DNA of 64,000 nt, from contig NZ_LZZS01000004.1 in the NCBI RefSeq assembly GCF_014170335.1, forward strand, positions 186,001 to 250,000, in the 5' to 3' direction. The DNA is from Achromobacter sp. UMC46. GTDB lineage: Bacteria > Pseudomonadota > Gammaproteobacteria > Burkholderiales > Burkholderiaceae_B. The position numbers and the translations under genes are program-made. Positions within the stretch are counted from its first letter, which is position 1. Every line of letters starts with the position of its first letter. The notes beneath the pieces were generated by a model. That model worked only from the letters and a program-made list of their open reading frames with translations, did not search any database and was not told the origin of the DNA. Positions 50,299 through 59,440 of the stretch are shown one piece after another.

Positions 50299-50317
50299 GC
50301 CGGCCATACCGGCTTTT
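50299..50317 (+). terminator. Short hairpin terminator
   Basis: GCCGG/CCGGC with a 5-base loop and then TTTT lies 51 bp past the PepSY gene and before the endonuclease-family gene. The stem is short, so strength is uncertain. Confidence 0.5.
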
Positions 50318-50434
50318 CCGCACTATCGCTGCCCGGCTCCAGCCGAATTTGCCGGTTTCCCCTCACCCGGCGGGCGACACCGGGCCAGGCACGCTAATTG
50401 CGCCTGCATGGGGATTTCCACCTTCGGAGAGCCC

Positions 50435-51202
50435 ATGCCCGCCCCGACCGACGATCCCTCGCGGATGCTGACGGTACTGACCGTCAACACCCACAAGGGA
50501 TTCACCAGTTTCAACCGGCGCTTCATGCTGCACGATCTGCGCGCGGCCTTGCGCACCGCCGCGCCCGACGTGGTGTTCCTGCAGGAAGTGCTGGGCGAAC
50601 ATCAGGCGCACGCCGAGCGGCACCCGGCCGCGTGGCCGGCGTTGTCGCAATATGAATTCCTGGCCGATACGCTGTGGACCGACTTCGCCTACGGGCGCAA
50701 TGCCGTCTATCCCGCCGGCCATCACGGCAATGCGATCCTGTCGCGCTACCCGATCGACCGCTACGAAAACCACGATGTCAGCGTCGATGGGCACGAAGGC
50801 CGTGGCCTGCTCCATTGCGTGCTGCGCGTGCCGGACAGCGCGCCCGTGCATGCGATCTGCGTGCACCTGGGGTTGTGGGAGCGGCACCGCGGCCAGCAAT
50901 TGAACGGGCTGTGCGATTTGGTCAGCCGCGACGTGCCGGCCGGCGAACCGCTGCTGATCGCCGGTGATTTCAATGATTGGCGGCTGAACGCCGACCGCCT
51001 GATGGCCGGTTGCGGCACGCACGAAGTCTTCACGACGCGCCTGGGCCGCCCCGCGCGCACCTTCCCCGCCCGATGGCCGTTGCTGCGGCTGGACAGGATC
51101 TACGTGCGCAACGTGCGCGACTGGCGGCCCGTGCCGCTGGCCTCCCGCGTGTGGTCGCGGCTGTCGGATCACGTGCCGATTTCCGCGGAGATCGCGCTAT
51201 GA
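50435..51202 (+). CDS. ybhP: Endonuclease/exonuclease/phosphatase-family protein (YbhP-like)
   Basis: 255 residues from the ATG at 50435, which follows CGGAGAG. The EEP fold: [32 protein letters not shown] (metal Glu), [21 protein letters not shown] (metal Asp/Asn) and [11 protein letters not shown] (catalytic Asp/His). It is the first gene of a three-gene set with clsB-like and ybhN-like genes, as in the enterobacterial ybhP-ybhO-ybhN group, which points to envelope lipid metabolism rather than DNA repair. An in-frame ATG at 50408 and another at 50465 are possible. Its TGA overlaps the next ATG (ATGA). Confidence 0.88.
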   Translation: MPAPTDDPSRMLTVLTVNTHKGFTSFNRRFMLHDLRAALRTAAPDVVFLQEVLGEHQAHAERHPAAWPALSQYEFLADTLWTDFAYGRNAVYPAGHHGNAILSRYPIDRYENHDVSVDGHEGRGLLHCVLRVPDSAPVHAICVHLGLWERHRGQQLNGLCDLVSRDVPAGEPLLIAGDFNDWRLNADRLMAGCGTHEVFTTRLGRPARTFPARWPLLRLDRIYVRNVRDWRPVPLASRVWSRLSDHVPISAEIAL

Positions 51203-52401
51203 CGGCCGCCGACCTCGGGTGGCGGGAGGGCAACCGCTACCTGTTGCTGGAAAACGGCGAGGCCTATTTCCCCGCCGTCCGCCGAGCCATCGATTCGGCC
51301 ACGCGCGAAGTGCTGATCGAAACGTTCATCCTGTTCGACGACAAGGTGGGGCAGGCGCTGCAGCAGACCCTGATCGCCGCCGCCCGCCGCGGCGTCAGCG
51401 TGGACCTGCTGGTGGACGGGTACGGCTCGGACGAACTGACGGACGGCTTCATCGGCGCCTTGACGGAAAGCGGCGTGCGCGTCCATATCTTCGACCCGCG
51501 TCCGCGCCTGATGGGCGTGCGCACCAACGTGTTCCGGCGCATGCACCGCAAGATCGTCGCCGTCGACAGCCGGTGCGCCCTGGTGGGCGGCATCAATTTC
51601 TCGGCCGACCACCTGCCGGACTTCGGCCCCGAGGCCAAGCAAGATTATGCGGTGCAGGTGGACGGGCCGTTGGCGGCCGATATCGCCGACTACGCCCGCG
51701 CGGCCCTGAAGCGGCGCCCGCCGCGCCGATGGCGGCGCCCCGCCGCGGCGTCGGTACCCGACGGCGACGGCGGCGGACGGCTGGTCGTGCGCGACAACCT
51801 GGGCCACACGACCGACATCGAACGCTATTACCGTGCCGGCCTGCGCGCGGCCAAGCGCGACGTGCTGATCGCCAACGCCTACTTTTTCCCCGGCTACCGC
51901 CTGCTGCGCGACTTGGCCAATGCAGCGCGCCGAGGCGTCCGGGTGCGCCTGCTGCTGCAGGGCGAACCCGATATGCTGGTCGCCCGCCTGGCCGCCACGA
52001 TGCTCTACGACTACCTGATGAGCGCGGGCGTCGAGATCTTCGAATACTGCAAGCGGCCCCTGCACGGCAAGGTGGCCTGCATGGACGACGACTGGTGCAC
52101 CGTGGGTTCCAGCAACCTGGATCCGCTGAGCCTCGCCTTGAACCTGGAGGCCAACGTGGTGGCGCGCGACGCGTCGCTGAATGGCACATTGCGCGACAGC
52201 CTCGACCGCCTGATCGCGCAAGACTGCAAACCGGTCCCCAAGAGCGCCAAGCCCACGCGGGCGCTCCGGCGCTTCTGGGTAGGCGTGGTGGTCTTCCACT
52301 TCCTGCGACGCTTTCCGGCCTGGGCAGGATCCCTGCCGGCCCACAAGCCCAAACTGCATACCATCAAACCCGCCGCGCCCGGCGAAGGCGAGGCGGCATG
52401 A
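51199..52401 (+). CDS. clsB: Cardiolipin synthase B-like phospholipase D-family protein (YbhO-like)
   Basis: 400 residues with two PLD (HKD) motifs: [20 protein letters not shown] and [20 protein letters not shown]. The overall length and spacing match ClsB, which makes cardiolipin by transphosphatidylation at the inner membrane. There is no membrane helix, consistent with peripheral association. The start and stop are both in ATGA overlaps with the neighbouring genes, so the three products are made together. The C-terminal part [20 protein letters not shown] is a basic/aromatic segment that may bind the membrane. Confidence 0.92.
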   Translation: MTAADLGWREGNRYLLLENGEAYFPAVRRAIDSATREVLIETFILFDDKVGQALQQTLIAAARRGVSVDLLVDGYGSDELTDGFIGALTESGVRVHIFDPRPRLMGVRTNVFRRMHRKIVAVDSRCALVGGINFSADHLPDFGPEAKQDYAVQVDGPLAADIADYARAALKRRPPRRWRRPAAASVPDGDGGGRLVVRDNLGHTTDIERYYRAGLRAAKRDVLIANAYFFPGYRLLRDLANAARRGVRVRLLLQGEPDMLVARLAATMLYDYLMSAGVEIFEYCKRPLHGKVACMDDDWCTVGSSNLDPLSLALNLEANVVARDASLNGTLRDSLDRLIAQDCKPVPKSAKPTRALRRFWVGVVVFHFLRRFPAWAGSLPAHKPKLHTIKPAAPGEGEAA

Positions 52402-53399
52402 GGGTGTTCCGGACGACCCTGATGCGGTCGCTGCGCCACCGCTGGCCGCGCATCAAGAAAGTGCTGCCCTGGCTGATCCTGGGCGTGGTCGCGGGACTGC
52501 TGTTCTATTTCGGACGTACGGTCGATTGGCCCCAGGTGTGGCAAGCCATGCGCCGCATTCCCCGCGACGCCATCCTGTTGGCGAGCGGCCTGGTCGTGCT
52601 GGGCTATCTGAGCTATGGCGCGCTGGACCTGCTGGGACGCAGATACACCGGCCACAAGCTGCCTTGGCCGACCGTACTGGGCGTGGCGGTGCTGAGCTAT
52701 GCCTTGAACCTGAACCTGGGCGTGCTGGTCGGCGGCCTTGGCACTCGACTGCGTCTGTATGCCAGGCTGGGCTGCCGCAAGGCCGTCGCCACGCGCGTCG
52801 CGCTGTTTTCGGCGGCATCGAACTGGATCGGCTATGCGTGGGTAGCGGGGGCGGTGTTCGTCAGCGGCGCGTTGCCGGTGCCTGATGGGTGGGATGTCGG
52901 CAGCGGCGTGCTCCGGCTGATCGGCGCGGCCATGCTGGCGGCGGGCGCCGGCTACGTCTGGGCATGCGCCCGCGCGCGCCGGCGTTCGGCCACATGGCTG
53001 GGCCAACGCGTGACCTTGCCGCGCGCGCGCATGGCCGTGCTGCAATGCCTGTTCGCCGGCCTGTCATGGATGTTCATGGGCGCCATCGCCTATGTGCTGC
53101 TACAGGGCAAGGCGCCCTACCCCGTGGTGCTGGGCATCCTGCTGTGCTCGAGCTTTGCGGCCGTGCTGACGCGCGTTCCTGGCGGACTGGGCACGACGGA
53201 AGCGATCTTCGTCGCCGTGCTGGCGCCGAAGTTGCCGTACTCCGAGGTGCTGGGCGCCGCCCTGGCGTACCGCGCCTGCTACGCGCTGGCGCCGCTGTGC
53301 CTGGCGTTGGCCGCGTTTCCGATCGTGGAAGCACGCCTCGCGTGGCGCAAGCGCCAGGCGCCGGCCGCGTTGGCCGGGCACGGGAAGACGTCCCCGTAG
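52398..53399 (+). CDS. ybhN: YbhN-like UPF0104 (lysylphosphatidylglycerol synthetase-type) membrane protein
   Basis: 333 residues with about seven to eight hydrophobic helices, including VLPWLILGVVAGLLFYFG, VLGVAVLSYALNLNLGVLVG and GILLCSSFAAVLTRVPGGLG. The PGGLGTTEAIF motif is characteristic of the UPF0104/LPG-synthase TM domain family, which flips or transports lipids across the inner membrane. The ATG overlaps the TGA of the cardiolipin-synthase gene (ATGA). The Escherichia coli counterpart lies in the same gene set. Confidence 0.9.
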   Translation: MRVFRTTLMRSLRHRWPRIKKVLPWLILGVVAGLLFYFGRTVDWPQVWQAMRRIPRDAILLASGLVVLGYLSYGALDLLGRRYTGHKLPWPTVLGVAVLSYALNLNLGVLVGGLGTRLRLYARLGCRKAVATRVALFSAASNWIGYAWVAGAVFVSGALPVPDGWDVGSGVLRLIGAAMLAAGAGYVWACARARRRSATWLGQRVTLPRARMAVLQCLFAGLSWMFMGAIAYVLLQGKAPYPVVLGILLCSSFAAVLTRVPGGLGTTEAIFVAVLAPKLPYSEVLGAALAYRACYALAPLCLALAAFPIVEARLAWRKRQAPAALAGHGKTSP

Positions 53400-53442
53400 C
53401 GCAGCGCCGTGCCCGGGCACGGCGCTTGCTACAACCACCACC

Positions 53443-54576
53443 ATGACAAAGATCCCGCTCCCCCCCGCGTCAGACCTGGTCGTCGCCTACCCGCGCCGCG
53501 CCAACGCGTCGGAACATGAGATCGCGTCCCAGGAGGCGCTGGCTTCCCGCTTGGCCGCCTTGCTGGGACGCCGTTTCAAACCGGATTATCGGCCCAGCCG
53601 GCATCGCGGCGAGCCGCCGCCCTACTACGTGCCCGATCGCACCTTGATCGGCCCCGCCCGCGCCGCGCGCTTGGGCATCACGCGCGCGGCGGACCTCTAT
53701 GGCGGCGTGGCCCCGCATTCCTTCGTCGCAGGCAAAGCCATTACCCATGGATTGGCCGGCCCGCACGCAAAGGCCCCGAAAGCCTGGGTGGCGAACCTGG
53801 CCGAGACGTTGCGCGACGTGGTCCTGGCGGGGTACACCGCCTTCACCCTGCAGGACGCCGAGGCCGCCGGCCTGCTGCTGCTCAAGCACGGCAGGCTGCG
53901 CATCAAGCCCGCGAACGCCACCGCCGGACGCGGGCAAGTCGTGGTGCGCAACGCCGCGGAGCTGCGCGCGGCGTTGGCGGACCAGTCCGCCACGGCCATG
54001 CGCAGGCTGGGACTGGTGCTGGAGGAAGACCTGGAAGACGTCGCTACCTATAGCGTCGGCTGGGCGCGGGTGGGAAAAATGGAAATCTCGTACGTGGGCA
54101 CGCAATCGCTGACGCCCGACAACGCGGGCATCCCCGTCTATGGCGGCTCGGAGCTGCGGCTGGCGCGCGGCGGGTTTGACGCCTTGCGCGCCCTGGACCT
54201 TGACCCCAGGGAACGCCAGGCGGTAGACATGGCCTGCCGCTACGACACGGCGGTGTCCACCGCCTATCCCCAGCTTTTCGCGTCACGCCGCAACTACGAC
54301 GTCGCTTTCGGGTGGGACGCCTCCGGGCAAGAGCGCGCCGGCGTCCTGGAGCAATCCTGGCGGGCGGGCGGGGCCAGCCTGGCCGAACTGGCCGCCATGC
54401 AGGCATTCGCGCTGTCGCCGTCCAAGGCGTCGGTGCGCGCCGCCACCCGCGAGCGCTATGGCCACGACGCACCCCGTCCGATTCCGCAGCATCTGGTCTT
54501 CCATGGCGAGGATTGCGCCGTGGGCCATATCAGCAAATCGGGTGGCGTAGTGGAGGAAACTGATGGCGGCGCATAG
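53443..54576 (+). CDS. DUF3182 protein, ATP-grasp-like
   Basis: 377 residues matching the DUF3182 family: SDLVVAYPRRANASEHEIAS near the start, SFVAGKAITHGLAG, LRIKPANATAGRGQVVV (ATP-grasp-like phosphate loop), LGLVLEEDLEDVATYSVG, and ASVRAATRERYG near the end. The ATP-grasp-like part suggests a ligase or kinase on an unknown small molecule. It is located with an alpha/beta hydrolase (its 3' end overlaps the hydrolase start by 14 bp), a PRC-barrel protein and a pyruvate-oxidase-like enzyme, a combination seen in stress-survival loci. I know no demonstrated function. Confidence 0.85.
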   Translation: MTKIPLPPASDLVVAYPRRANASEHEIASQEALASRLAALLGRRFKPDYRPSRHRGEPPPYYVPDRTLIGPARAARLGITRAADLYGGVAPHSFVAGKAITHGLAGPHAKAPKAWVANLAETLRDVVLAGYTAFTLQDAEAAGLLLLKHGRLRIKPANATAGRGQVVVRNAAELRAALADQSATAMRRLGLVLEEDLEDVATYSVGWARVGKMEISYVGTQSLTPDNAGIPVYGGSELRLARGGFDALRALDLDPRERQAVDMACRYDTAVSTAYPQLFASRRNYDVAFGWDASGQERAGVLEQSWRAGGASLAELAAMQAFALSPSKASVRAATRERYGHDAPRPIPQHLVFHGEDCAVGHISKSGGVVEETDGGA

Positions 54577-55321
54577 CGATCCCATCGCGCTATCGGTCGA
54601 CGGCCACGTGCTTGACGGCACGTTCCTGACGCCGGAAGACAAGGTGCCTGGCGTCCTGTTCATTCACGGATGGGGCGGCTGTCAGGAATTCGACCTGTCG
54701 CGCGCCAAGGGGATCGCGGCGCTGGGATGCGTGTGCCTGACCTTCGACCTGCGCGGCCACGCTGCCACCCGCCAGCAGCAGTTGCAAGTCACCCGCGAAG
54801 ACAATCTGCGCGACGCGATGGCGGCCTACGACCGGCTGGCCTCGCACCCGTCGCTGGACTCAGGTTCCGTCGCGGTGGTGGGCAGCAGCTATGGCGGCTA
54901 TCTGGCCGCCCTGCTTAGCGGCCTGCGGCGCGTACGCTGGCTAGCGCTGCACGCGCCGGCCTTGTATCTGGACGACGAGTGGCTCCTGCCCAAGAACCAG
55001 CTGAACCGCGACACGCTACGCGCCTACCGCAACAGCCATGTGCCGCCGGAATCGAACCGTGCCCTGAAGGCCTGTGCGGAATTTGCCGGCGATGTGCTGA
55101 TCGTGGAGGCCGAGCACGACACCTACATCCCGCATTCCACCATCATGAGCTACCGCTCAGCGTTCCGGCGCTCGCATTCGCTGACCCATCGCATCATCGA
55201 CGGCGCCGACCACGCCCTGACGGAGAAATTCGCGCAGCGGGCCTATACGTCCATCCTGGTCAGCTGGGTCACGGAAATGGTGACCGGCGCGCGGATGTCG
55301 GATCCGCGGCCGGCGCCGTGA
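54563..55321 (+). CDS. Alpha/beta hydrolase
   Basis: 252 residues with the canonical hydrolase fold. HGWGGCQEFD is the oxyanion-side HG motif; the nucleophile elbow is VVGSSYGGYLAALL (Ser in GSSYGG); the acid is in DVLIVEAEHDTYIP and the histidine in DGADHALTEK. Relatives are serine esterases or peptidases (DLH/prolyl-oligopeptidase type). The start overlaps the DUF3182 gene by 14 bp, so the two are translationally coupled. The substrate is unknown. Confidence 0.9.
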   Translation: MAAHSDPIALSVDGHVLDGTFLTPEDKVPGVLFIHGWGGCQEFDLSRAKGIAALGCVCLTFDLRGHAATRQQQLQVTREDNLRDAMAAYDRLASHPSLDSGSVAVVGSSYGGYLAALLSGLRRVRWLALHAPALYLDDEWLLPKNQLNRDTLRAYRNSHVPPESNRALKACAEFAGDVLIVEAEHDTYIPHSTIMSYRSAFRRSHSLTHRIIDGADHALTEKFAQRAYTSILVSWVTEMVTGARMSDPRPAP

Positions 55322-55352
55322 CGCGCTCCGGGCCGTCCGCCCCGGCCGCCGC

Positions 55353-55751
55353 CTACCAATAGATGTCTTGCTTATAGTACGTATGCAAGCTGCGCGCCCA
55401 AGTCTCATCCGCCATGCTGGGCCAATTGTCCTTGTCGAAGCCCGGCGCGTTCTTCAGCGTCTCCTTGTCGACGTTCAGCACAAAGCACTTGCGGTCCGTG
55501 TCCAGCGTCAACGCGCCCCAGGGGATTGCGAAGAGTTTGTCACCGATGCCCAGCACGCCACCGCGCGACAGCACGGCATAGGCCACGCGGCCGCGGGGCA
55601 CATCGATCATGATGTCCTTGATCGACCCCAGCTCCTCGCCCGCCGAGTTGTACACGTCGTTGCCTTCCAGGGTATCCGCCGCCATGACCTGCGGCCCCGG
55701 GCCGCCCGGGTTGCTCTTGGGGCCGCCCACGATGTTGGTCTGAGTTTCCAT
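55353..55751 (-). CDS. PRC-barrel domain protein
   Basis: 132 residues with a PRC-barrel (MAADTLEGNDVYNSAGEELG, VAYAVLSRGGVLGIGDKLFA) preceded by a Gly/Pro/Asn-rich N-terminus and followed by a polar tail ending SLHTYYKQDIYW. Members of this family are small stress-associated proteins of unknown biochemical role. It is convergent with the alpha/beta hydrolase and 97 bp from the pyruvate-oxidase-like gene, on the same strand. Confidence 0.9.
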   Translation of the reverse strand: METQTNIVGGPKSNPGGPGPQVMAADTLEGNDVYNSAGEELGSIKDIMIDVPRGRVAYAVLSRGGVLGIGDKLFAIPWGALTLDTDRKCFVLNVDKETLKNAPGFDKDNWPSMADETWARSLHTYYKQDIYW

Positions 55752-55848
55752 GGTCTATCTCCTTTGCCGGGCGTGCGCCCGCGTTGTGGTGGTACGAAAC
55801 CATTCCTCCGCAAGTGCCGTGCCGCATGCGCCGCCCCATCTGCGCGCG

Positions 55849-57618
55849 TCAGCCTGCCCACCACTGCTTGATCGTGGCGCGTAGCGCTGCCGCGCCCGTG
55901 GCGGCATCCTCTTTGCGCAATGCGGCCATGTAGGCGCCGAACTGCTTGAGCGATATATGCGGAGGCATCGGCGGCACTTCCGGGTCGGTGACCATTTCCA
56001 GCACGGCGGGCCGCCCGGCGGCAAGCGCGCGGTCCCAGGCGGGACCGACATCGTCCGGCTCGGTCACGCGGATACCTTCCAGGCCCAGCATGTGGCCGTA
56101 GTCCGCATAGGAAAACGGCGGCAGCCATTGCGAATCGCCAAAGCGCGGATCCCCGCCCATGACACGCTGCTCCCACGTCACCAGGTTCAGGTCGCCGTTA
56201 TTGAGCACCAGCACGACCAGCGTCGGGTCGGCCCAATCCTTCCAGCGGTGCGCGATCGTGATCAGTTCGTTGATGCCCAGCATCTGCATCGCGCCATCGC
56301 CCACCAACGCCACCACCGGTCGGCCGGGATACGCCAGCTTGGCCGCCAGCGCGTACGGCACGCCGCAACCCATGCTGGCCAAGCCACCCGACACCGACCC
56401 CATCATGCCGGCGCGCAGCTGCACATCGCGCGCGTACCAGTTGGCGGCCGACCCCGAGTCGCACGTGACGATGCATTGCGGCGGCAACCGGCGGGACAAT
56501 TCCACGAACGGGCGCTGCGGATTGATGCCGTTGGCGGGGACCATGGCGCGGGCCAGGACCGTCTCGCGCCAGCGCTGCACGCGCTTCTCGATTCCCTTGA
56601 CCCAGCGGTCGGACGCCTTGCCCTCCAGCCGGGGCAGCAAAGCCTGCAGGGTCAGGCGCGCATCGCCGACCAGGCCGGCCTCTACCGGATAGCGCAGGTT
56701 GAGCCGACGCCCGTCGACGTCGATCTGCACCGCCCTGGCTTGCCCCGCCTTGGGCAGGAATTCGGCATACGGAAACGAGGTGCCCACCATCAGCAGCGTG
56801 TCGCACTCGTTCATCATTTCCCAACTGGGCTGCGAACCCAGAAGGCCGATGGCGCCCGTTACGTAGGGCAGTTCGTCAGACACCACTGCCTTGCCCAACA
56901 AGGCCTTGGCCACGCCCGCGCCCAGCCGTTGCGCCACCGCCTGCACGGCATCACCAGCGTCGAGCGCGCCCGCGCCGACCAGCATCGCCACGCGTTCGCC
57001 GCGGTTCAGGATCGTCGCGGCGATGTCCAGGGCGGCATCCGGCGGCACGGCGGCATGCGAGGTCAAGCCGATGCCGGTGTGCACCGTGCCATGCTCACGG
57101 GGCGGCTCCTCCACCGCTTCCAGGTCCTGCACGTCGTTCGGGAATATCAGGCAAGTCACGCCACGCCGCTCCATCGCGATGCGCATGGCGCGATCCACCA
57201 TATGGCGCGCCTGCAAGGGCGAGGTCACCATGTGCACGAAGTCGTGCGCTACATCCTTGAACAAGCTGACGAGATCTACTTCCTGCTGGTAGTCGCCGCC
57301 CAGGGCGCTGCGAGCCTGCTGCCCCACGATTGCCACCACGGGCTGATGGTCCATCTTCGCGTCGTAAAGGCCGTTGAGCAGGTGGATAGCGCCAGGGCCG
57401 GACGTCGCCAGGCACACGCCGACCTGGCCGGTGAACTTGGCGTGGGCGCAGGCCATGAACGCCGCGCCCTCCTCGTGGCGCGCCTGGACGAATTCCAGTT
57501 CTTTGTTCTTTCCGAGCGCGCCAATCAGTCCGTTGATCCCGTCCCCGGGATAGCCGAACACGCGCTGCACGCCCCATTCGCCCAGCCGGGCGAGCACAAA
57601 ATCGGAAACGGTTTTCAA
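55849..57618 (-). CDS. Thiamine-diphosphate-dependent enzyme, pyruvate oxidase/acetolactate synthase-like
   Basis: 589 residues. The TTG at 57618 is chosen: it follows AAGGAG with a 7-bp spacing and gives the usual start KTVSDFVLARLGEWGVQRVFG. Pyr domain with catalytic Glu in ARHEEGAAFMACAHAKFTG, FAD-type middle domain, PP domain with VVALVGDGAMQMLGINELIT and VLNNGDLNLVTWEQ (Mg/ThDP motif). The family converts 2-oxoacids; the closest types are pyruvate oxidase (PoxB) and related decarboxylases. A hydrophobic membrane-anchoring tail is not evident. The frame is open upstream to 57741 but without another initiation signal. Confidence 0.92.
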   Translation of the reverse strand: MKTVSDFVLARLGEWGVQRVFGYPGDGINGLIGALGKNKELEFVQARHEEGAAFMACAHAKFTGQVGVCLATSGPGAIHLLNGLYDAKMDHQPVVAIVGQQARSALGGDYQQEVDLVSLFKDVAHDFVHMVTSPLQARHMVDRAMRIAMERRGVTCLIFPNDVQDLEAVEEPPREHGTVHTGIGLTSHAAVPPDAALDIAATILNRGERVAMLVGAGALDAGDAVQAVAQRLGAGVAKALLGKAVVSDELPYVTGAIGLLGSQPSWEMMNECDTLLMVGTSFPYAEFLPKAGQARAVQIDVDGRRLNLRYPVEAGLVGDARLTLQALLPRLEGKASDRWVKGIEKRVQRWRETVLARAMVPANGINPQRPFVELSRRLPPQCIVTCDSGSAANWYARDVQLRAGMMGSVSGGLASMGCGVPYALAAKLAYPGRPVVALVGDGAMQMLGINELITIAHRWKDWADPTLVVLVLNNGDLNLVTWEQRVMGGDPRFGDSQWLPPFSYADYGHMLGLEGIRVTEPDDVGPAWDRALAAGRPAVLEMVTDPEVPPMPPHISLKQFGAYMAALRKEDAATGAAALRATIKQWWAG

Positions 57619-57862
57619 GTCGGCGCTCCTTGCCAAAGTCCTCAGGAAGCATGAGGCGCCGCAACCCTCATGCCCAGCCATCCGGGCGGCCCGGAAACCG
57701 GGCACCGCTCCCAGTTTTACAAACGTCAGCAACAACGACACCCGGCGTCCTGTCCCCGCACGGGTGCCTTGGCGGCAGTGACTCGGGCACGCCTCTTGCG
57801 CATTGAAGGCTTGCGAAATCGGGCCCCTTTTTCAGCGGCCCTCCGACCCCGGAGCACCAAAC

Positions 57863-59431
57863 ATGTCGACGACGACAATACTCATAGTGGCTGCCGAAGC
57901 GTTCCCCCTGGCCAAGACCGGCGGGCTGGGGGACGCCATCACCGGCATGGCGCGGGCGCTGACGGAGCGCGGCATTGCCGCGACCGTGCTGCTGCCCGCC
58001 TACCGCGGCGTGGCCGGCCGCCTGGACGGCGCGCGCGAAGTGGCACGGCTTGAAGACCTGCCCGGCGGAGACGCCCGCCTGCTGTCAGGCGTGTGCCCGG
58101 TTTCCGAGCTGTCGTTCCTGCTGCTGGAGAACGACGCGCTCTACGACCGCGGCGGCCTGTACATGAACGACGAGGGCGCCGAGCACGCGGACAACGGCGT
58201 GCGCTACGCCGCTTTGTGCCATGCCGCGGTACGGATCGCGCGCGGATTGCCCGGCCTGCCCCGCCCCACGGTAGTGCACGCGCATGACTGGCATGCCGCG
58301 CTGACGCCGCTATTGCTGCGCGACGCCGGCATCGATGACGTGAAAAGCGTCCTGACCATCCACAACCTGGCATTCCAGGGCCAGTTCCCGCTAGAGGACG
58401 CCGCCGCCTTGGGCATCCCGCCCGCCTGCCGTAGCGAAGACGCCATGGTGGCCTGGAACCAGCTGAACTTCATGAAGGCGGGCATCCGCCACGCCGACCG
58501 CGTGACGACCGTCAGCCGCACGTATGCCCGCGAAATCCTCACCCCGGCATTCGGCTGCGGGCTGGACGGCCTGCTGCGCGAACGCGCTGCGGACCTGATG
58601 GCGATCCCCAACGGCATCGACACCGCGCTCTGGGACCCCTCGCGCGATCCGCAACTGGGGCCGTTGCGCTACCACGCCGGCGACCTGGCGAACAAGCGCC
58701 TGTGCAAGACCGTCTTGCAGCGCGAGTTCGATCTGCTGCCGGACCCGCAGGCCACGCTCGTCGTGCTTGGCAGCCGCCTGACCGAACAGAAGATGGCCGA
58801 CGTCGCCGCCGACGCCTTGCCGCGCGTGCTGGACACGCACGCCGATATGCAGGTGGCCATCCTGGGCCAAGGCGACCGGCGGCTGGAAAGCGCGCTGAAG
58901 TCGCTGGCGGCGCGATACCCAAAGCGCTGCGCGACGCGCATCGGCTACAACGAGACCGGCGCGCACCGGCTGCATGCGGGCGGCGACATCCTGCTGCACG
59001 GCAGCCGCTTCGAGCCGTTCGGCCTGACGCCGCTGTACGCCATGCGTTACGGCACCGTGCCCGTGGGGTCTCGCGTCGGCGGCATGGCCGACACCATCGA
59101 GGATCCGGGCGCGGACGCGCCGCTGACCGCGATGGCGTTCGCCAACGGCCTGCTGTTCGACGGCGACGGCCCCGACGCCATGGCCGACGCGCTGTCGCGG
59201 GCGATGCATCTGCGCCGGCACCCGACCCTGTGGCGCGCGATGCAACGCAATGCGATGACCCGGGATTTCAGCTGGCAACGCGCCGTCGGCCCATACGAAC
59301 GGCTGATCCATTCCCTGGCGGGGGACGCCGCCGTCGAAGACGCCGCTGTGGCATCCGCACCGGCCCGGTCATCCCACGCGGGACAACGACGGACACGGCA
59401 AGCGCGCGGCTCCATGCCGATGCCGCTTTAA
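57863..59431 (+). CDS. glgA: Glycogen synthase (glucosyltransferase family 5)
   Basis: 522 residues from the ATG at 57863. The ADP-glucose-binding motif KTGGLGD is at residues 18-24. Other GT5 landmarks are VVHAHDWHAALTPLLLRDAG, TIHNLAFQGQFP, RVTTVSRTYAREI, and the C-terminal donor-binding GSRFEPFGLTPLYAMRYGTVP. It elongates alpha-1,4-glucan in the cytoplasm. The tail after residue about 485 is Ala/Arg-rich and not conserved. It is 9 bp upstream of glgE, so the two probably form one operon with treS. Confidence 0.92.
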   Translation: MSTTTILIVAAEAFPLAKTGGLGDAITGMARALTERGIAATVLLPAYRGVAGRLDGAREVARLEDLPGGDARLLSGVCPVSELSFLLLENDALYDRGGLYMNDEGAEHADNGVRYAALCHAAVRIARGLPGLPRPTVVHAHDWHAALTPLLLRDAGIDDVKSVLTIHNLAFQGQFPLEDAAALGIPPACRSEDAMVAWNQLNFMKAGIRHADRVTTVSRTYAREILTPAFGCGLDGLLRERAADLMAIPNGIDTALWDPSRDPQLGPLRYHAGDLANKRLCKTVLQREFDLLPDPQATLVVLGSRLTEQKMADVAADALPRVLDTHADMQVAILGQGDRRLESALKSLAARYPKRCATRIGYNETGAHRLHAGGDILLHGSRFEPFGLTPLYAMRYGTVPVGSRVGGMADTIEDPGADAPLTAMAFANGLLFDGDGPDAMADALSRAMHLRRHPTLWRAMQRNAMTRDFSWQRAVGPYERLIHSLAGDAAVEDAAVASAPARSSHAGQRRTRQARGSMPMPL

Positions 59432-59440
59432 GGGACACGC

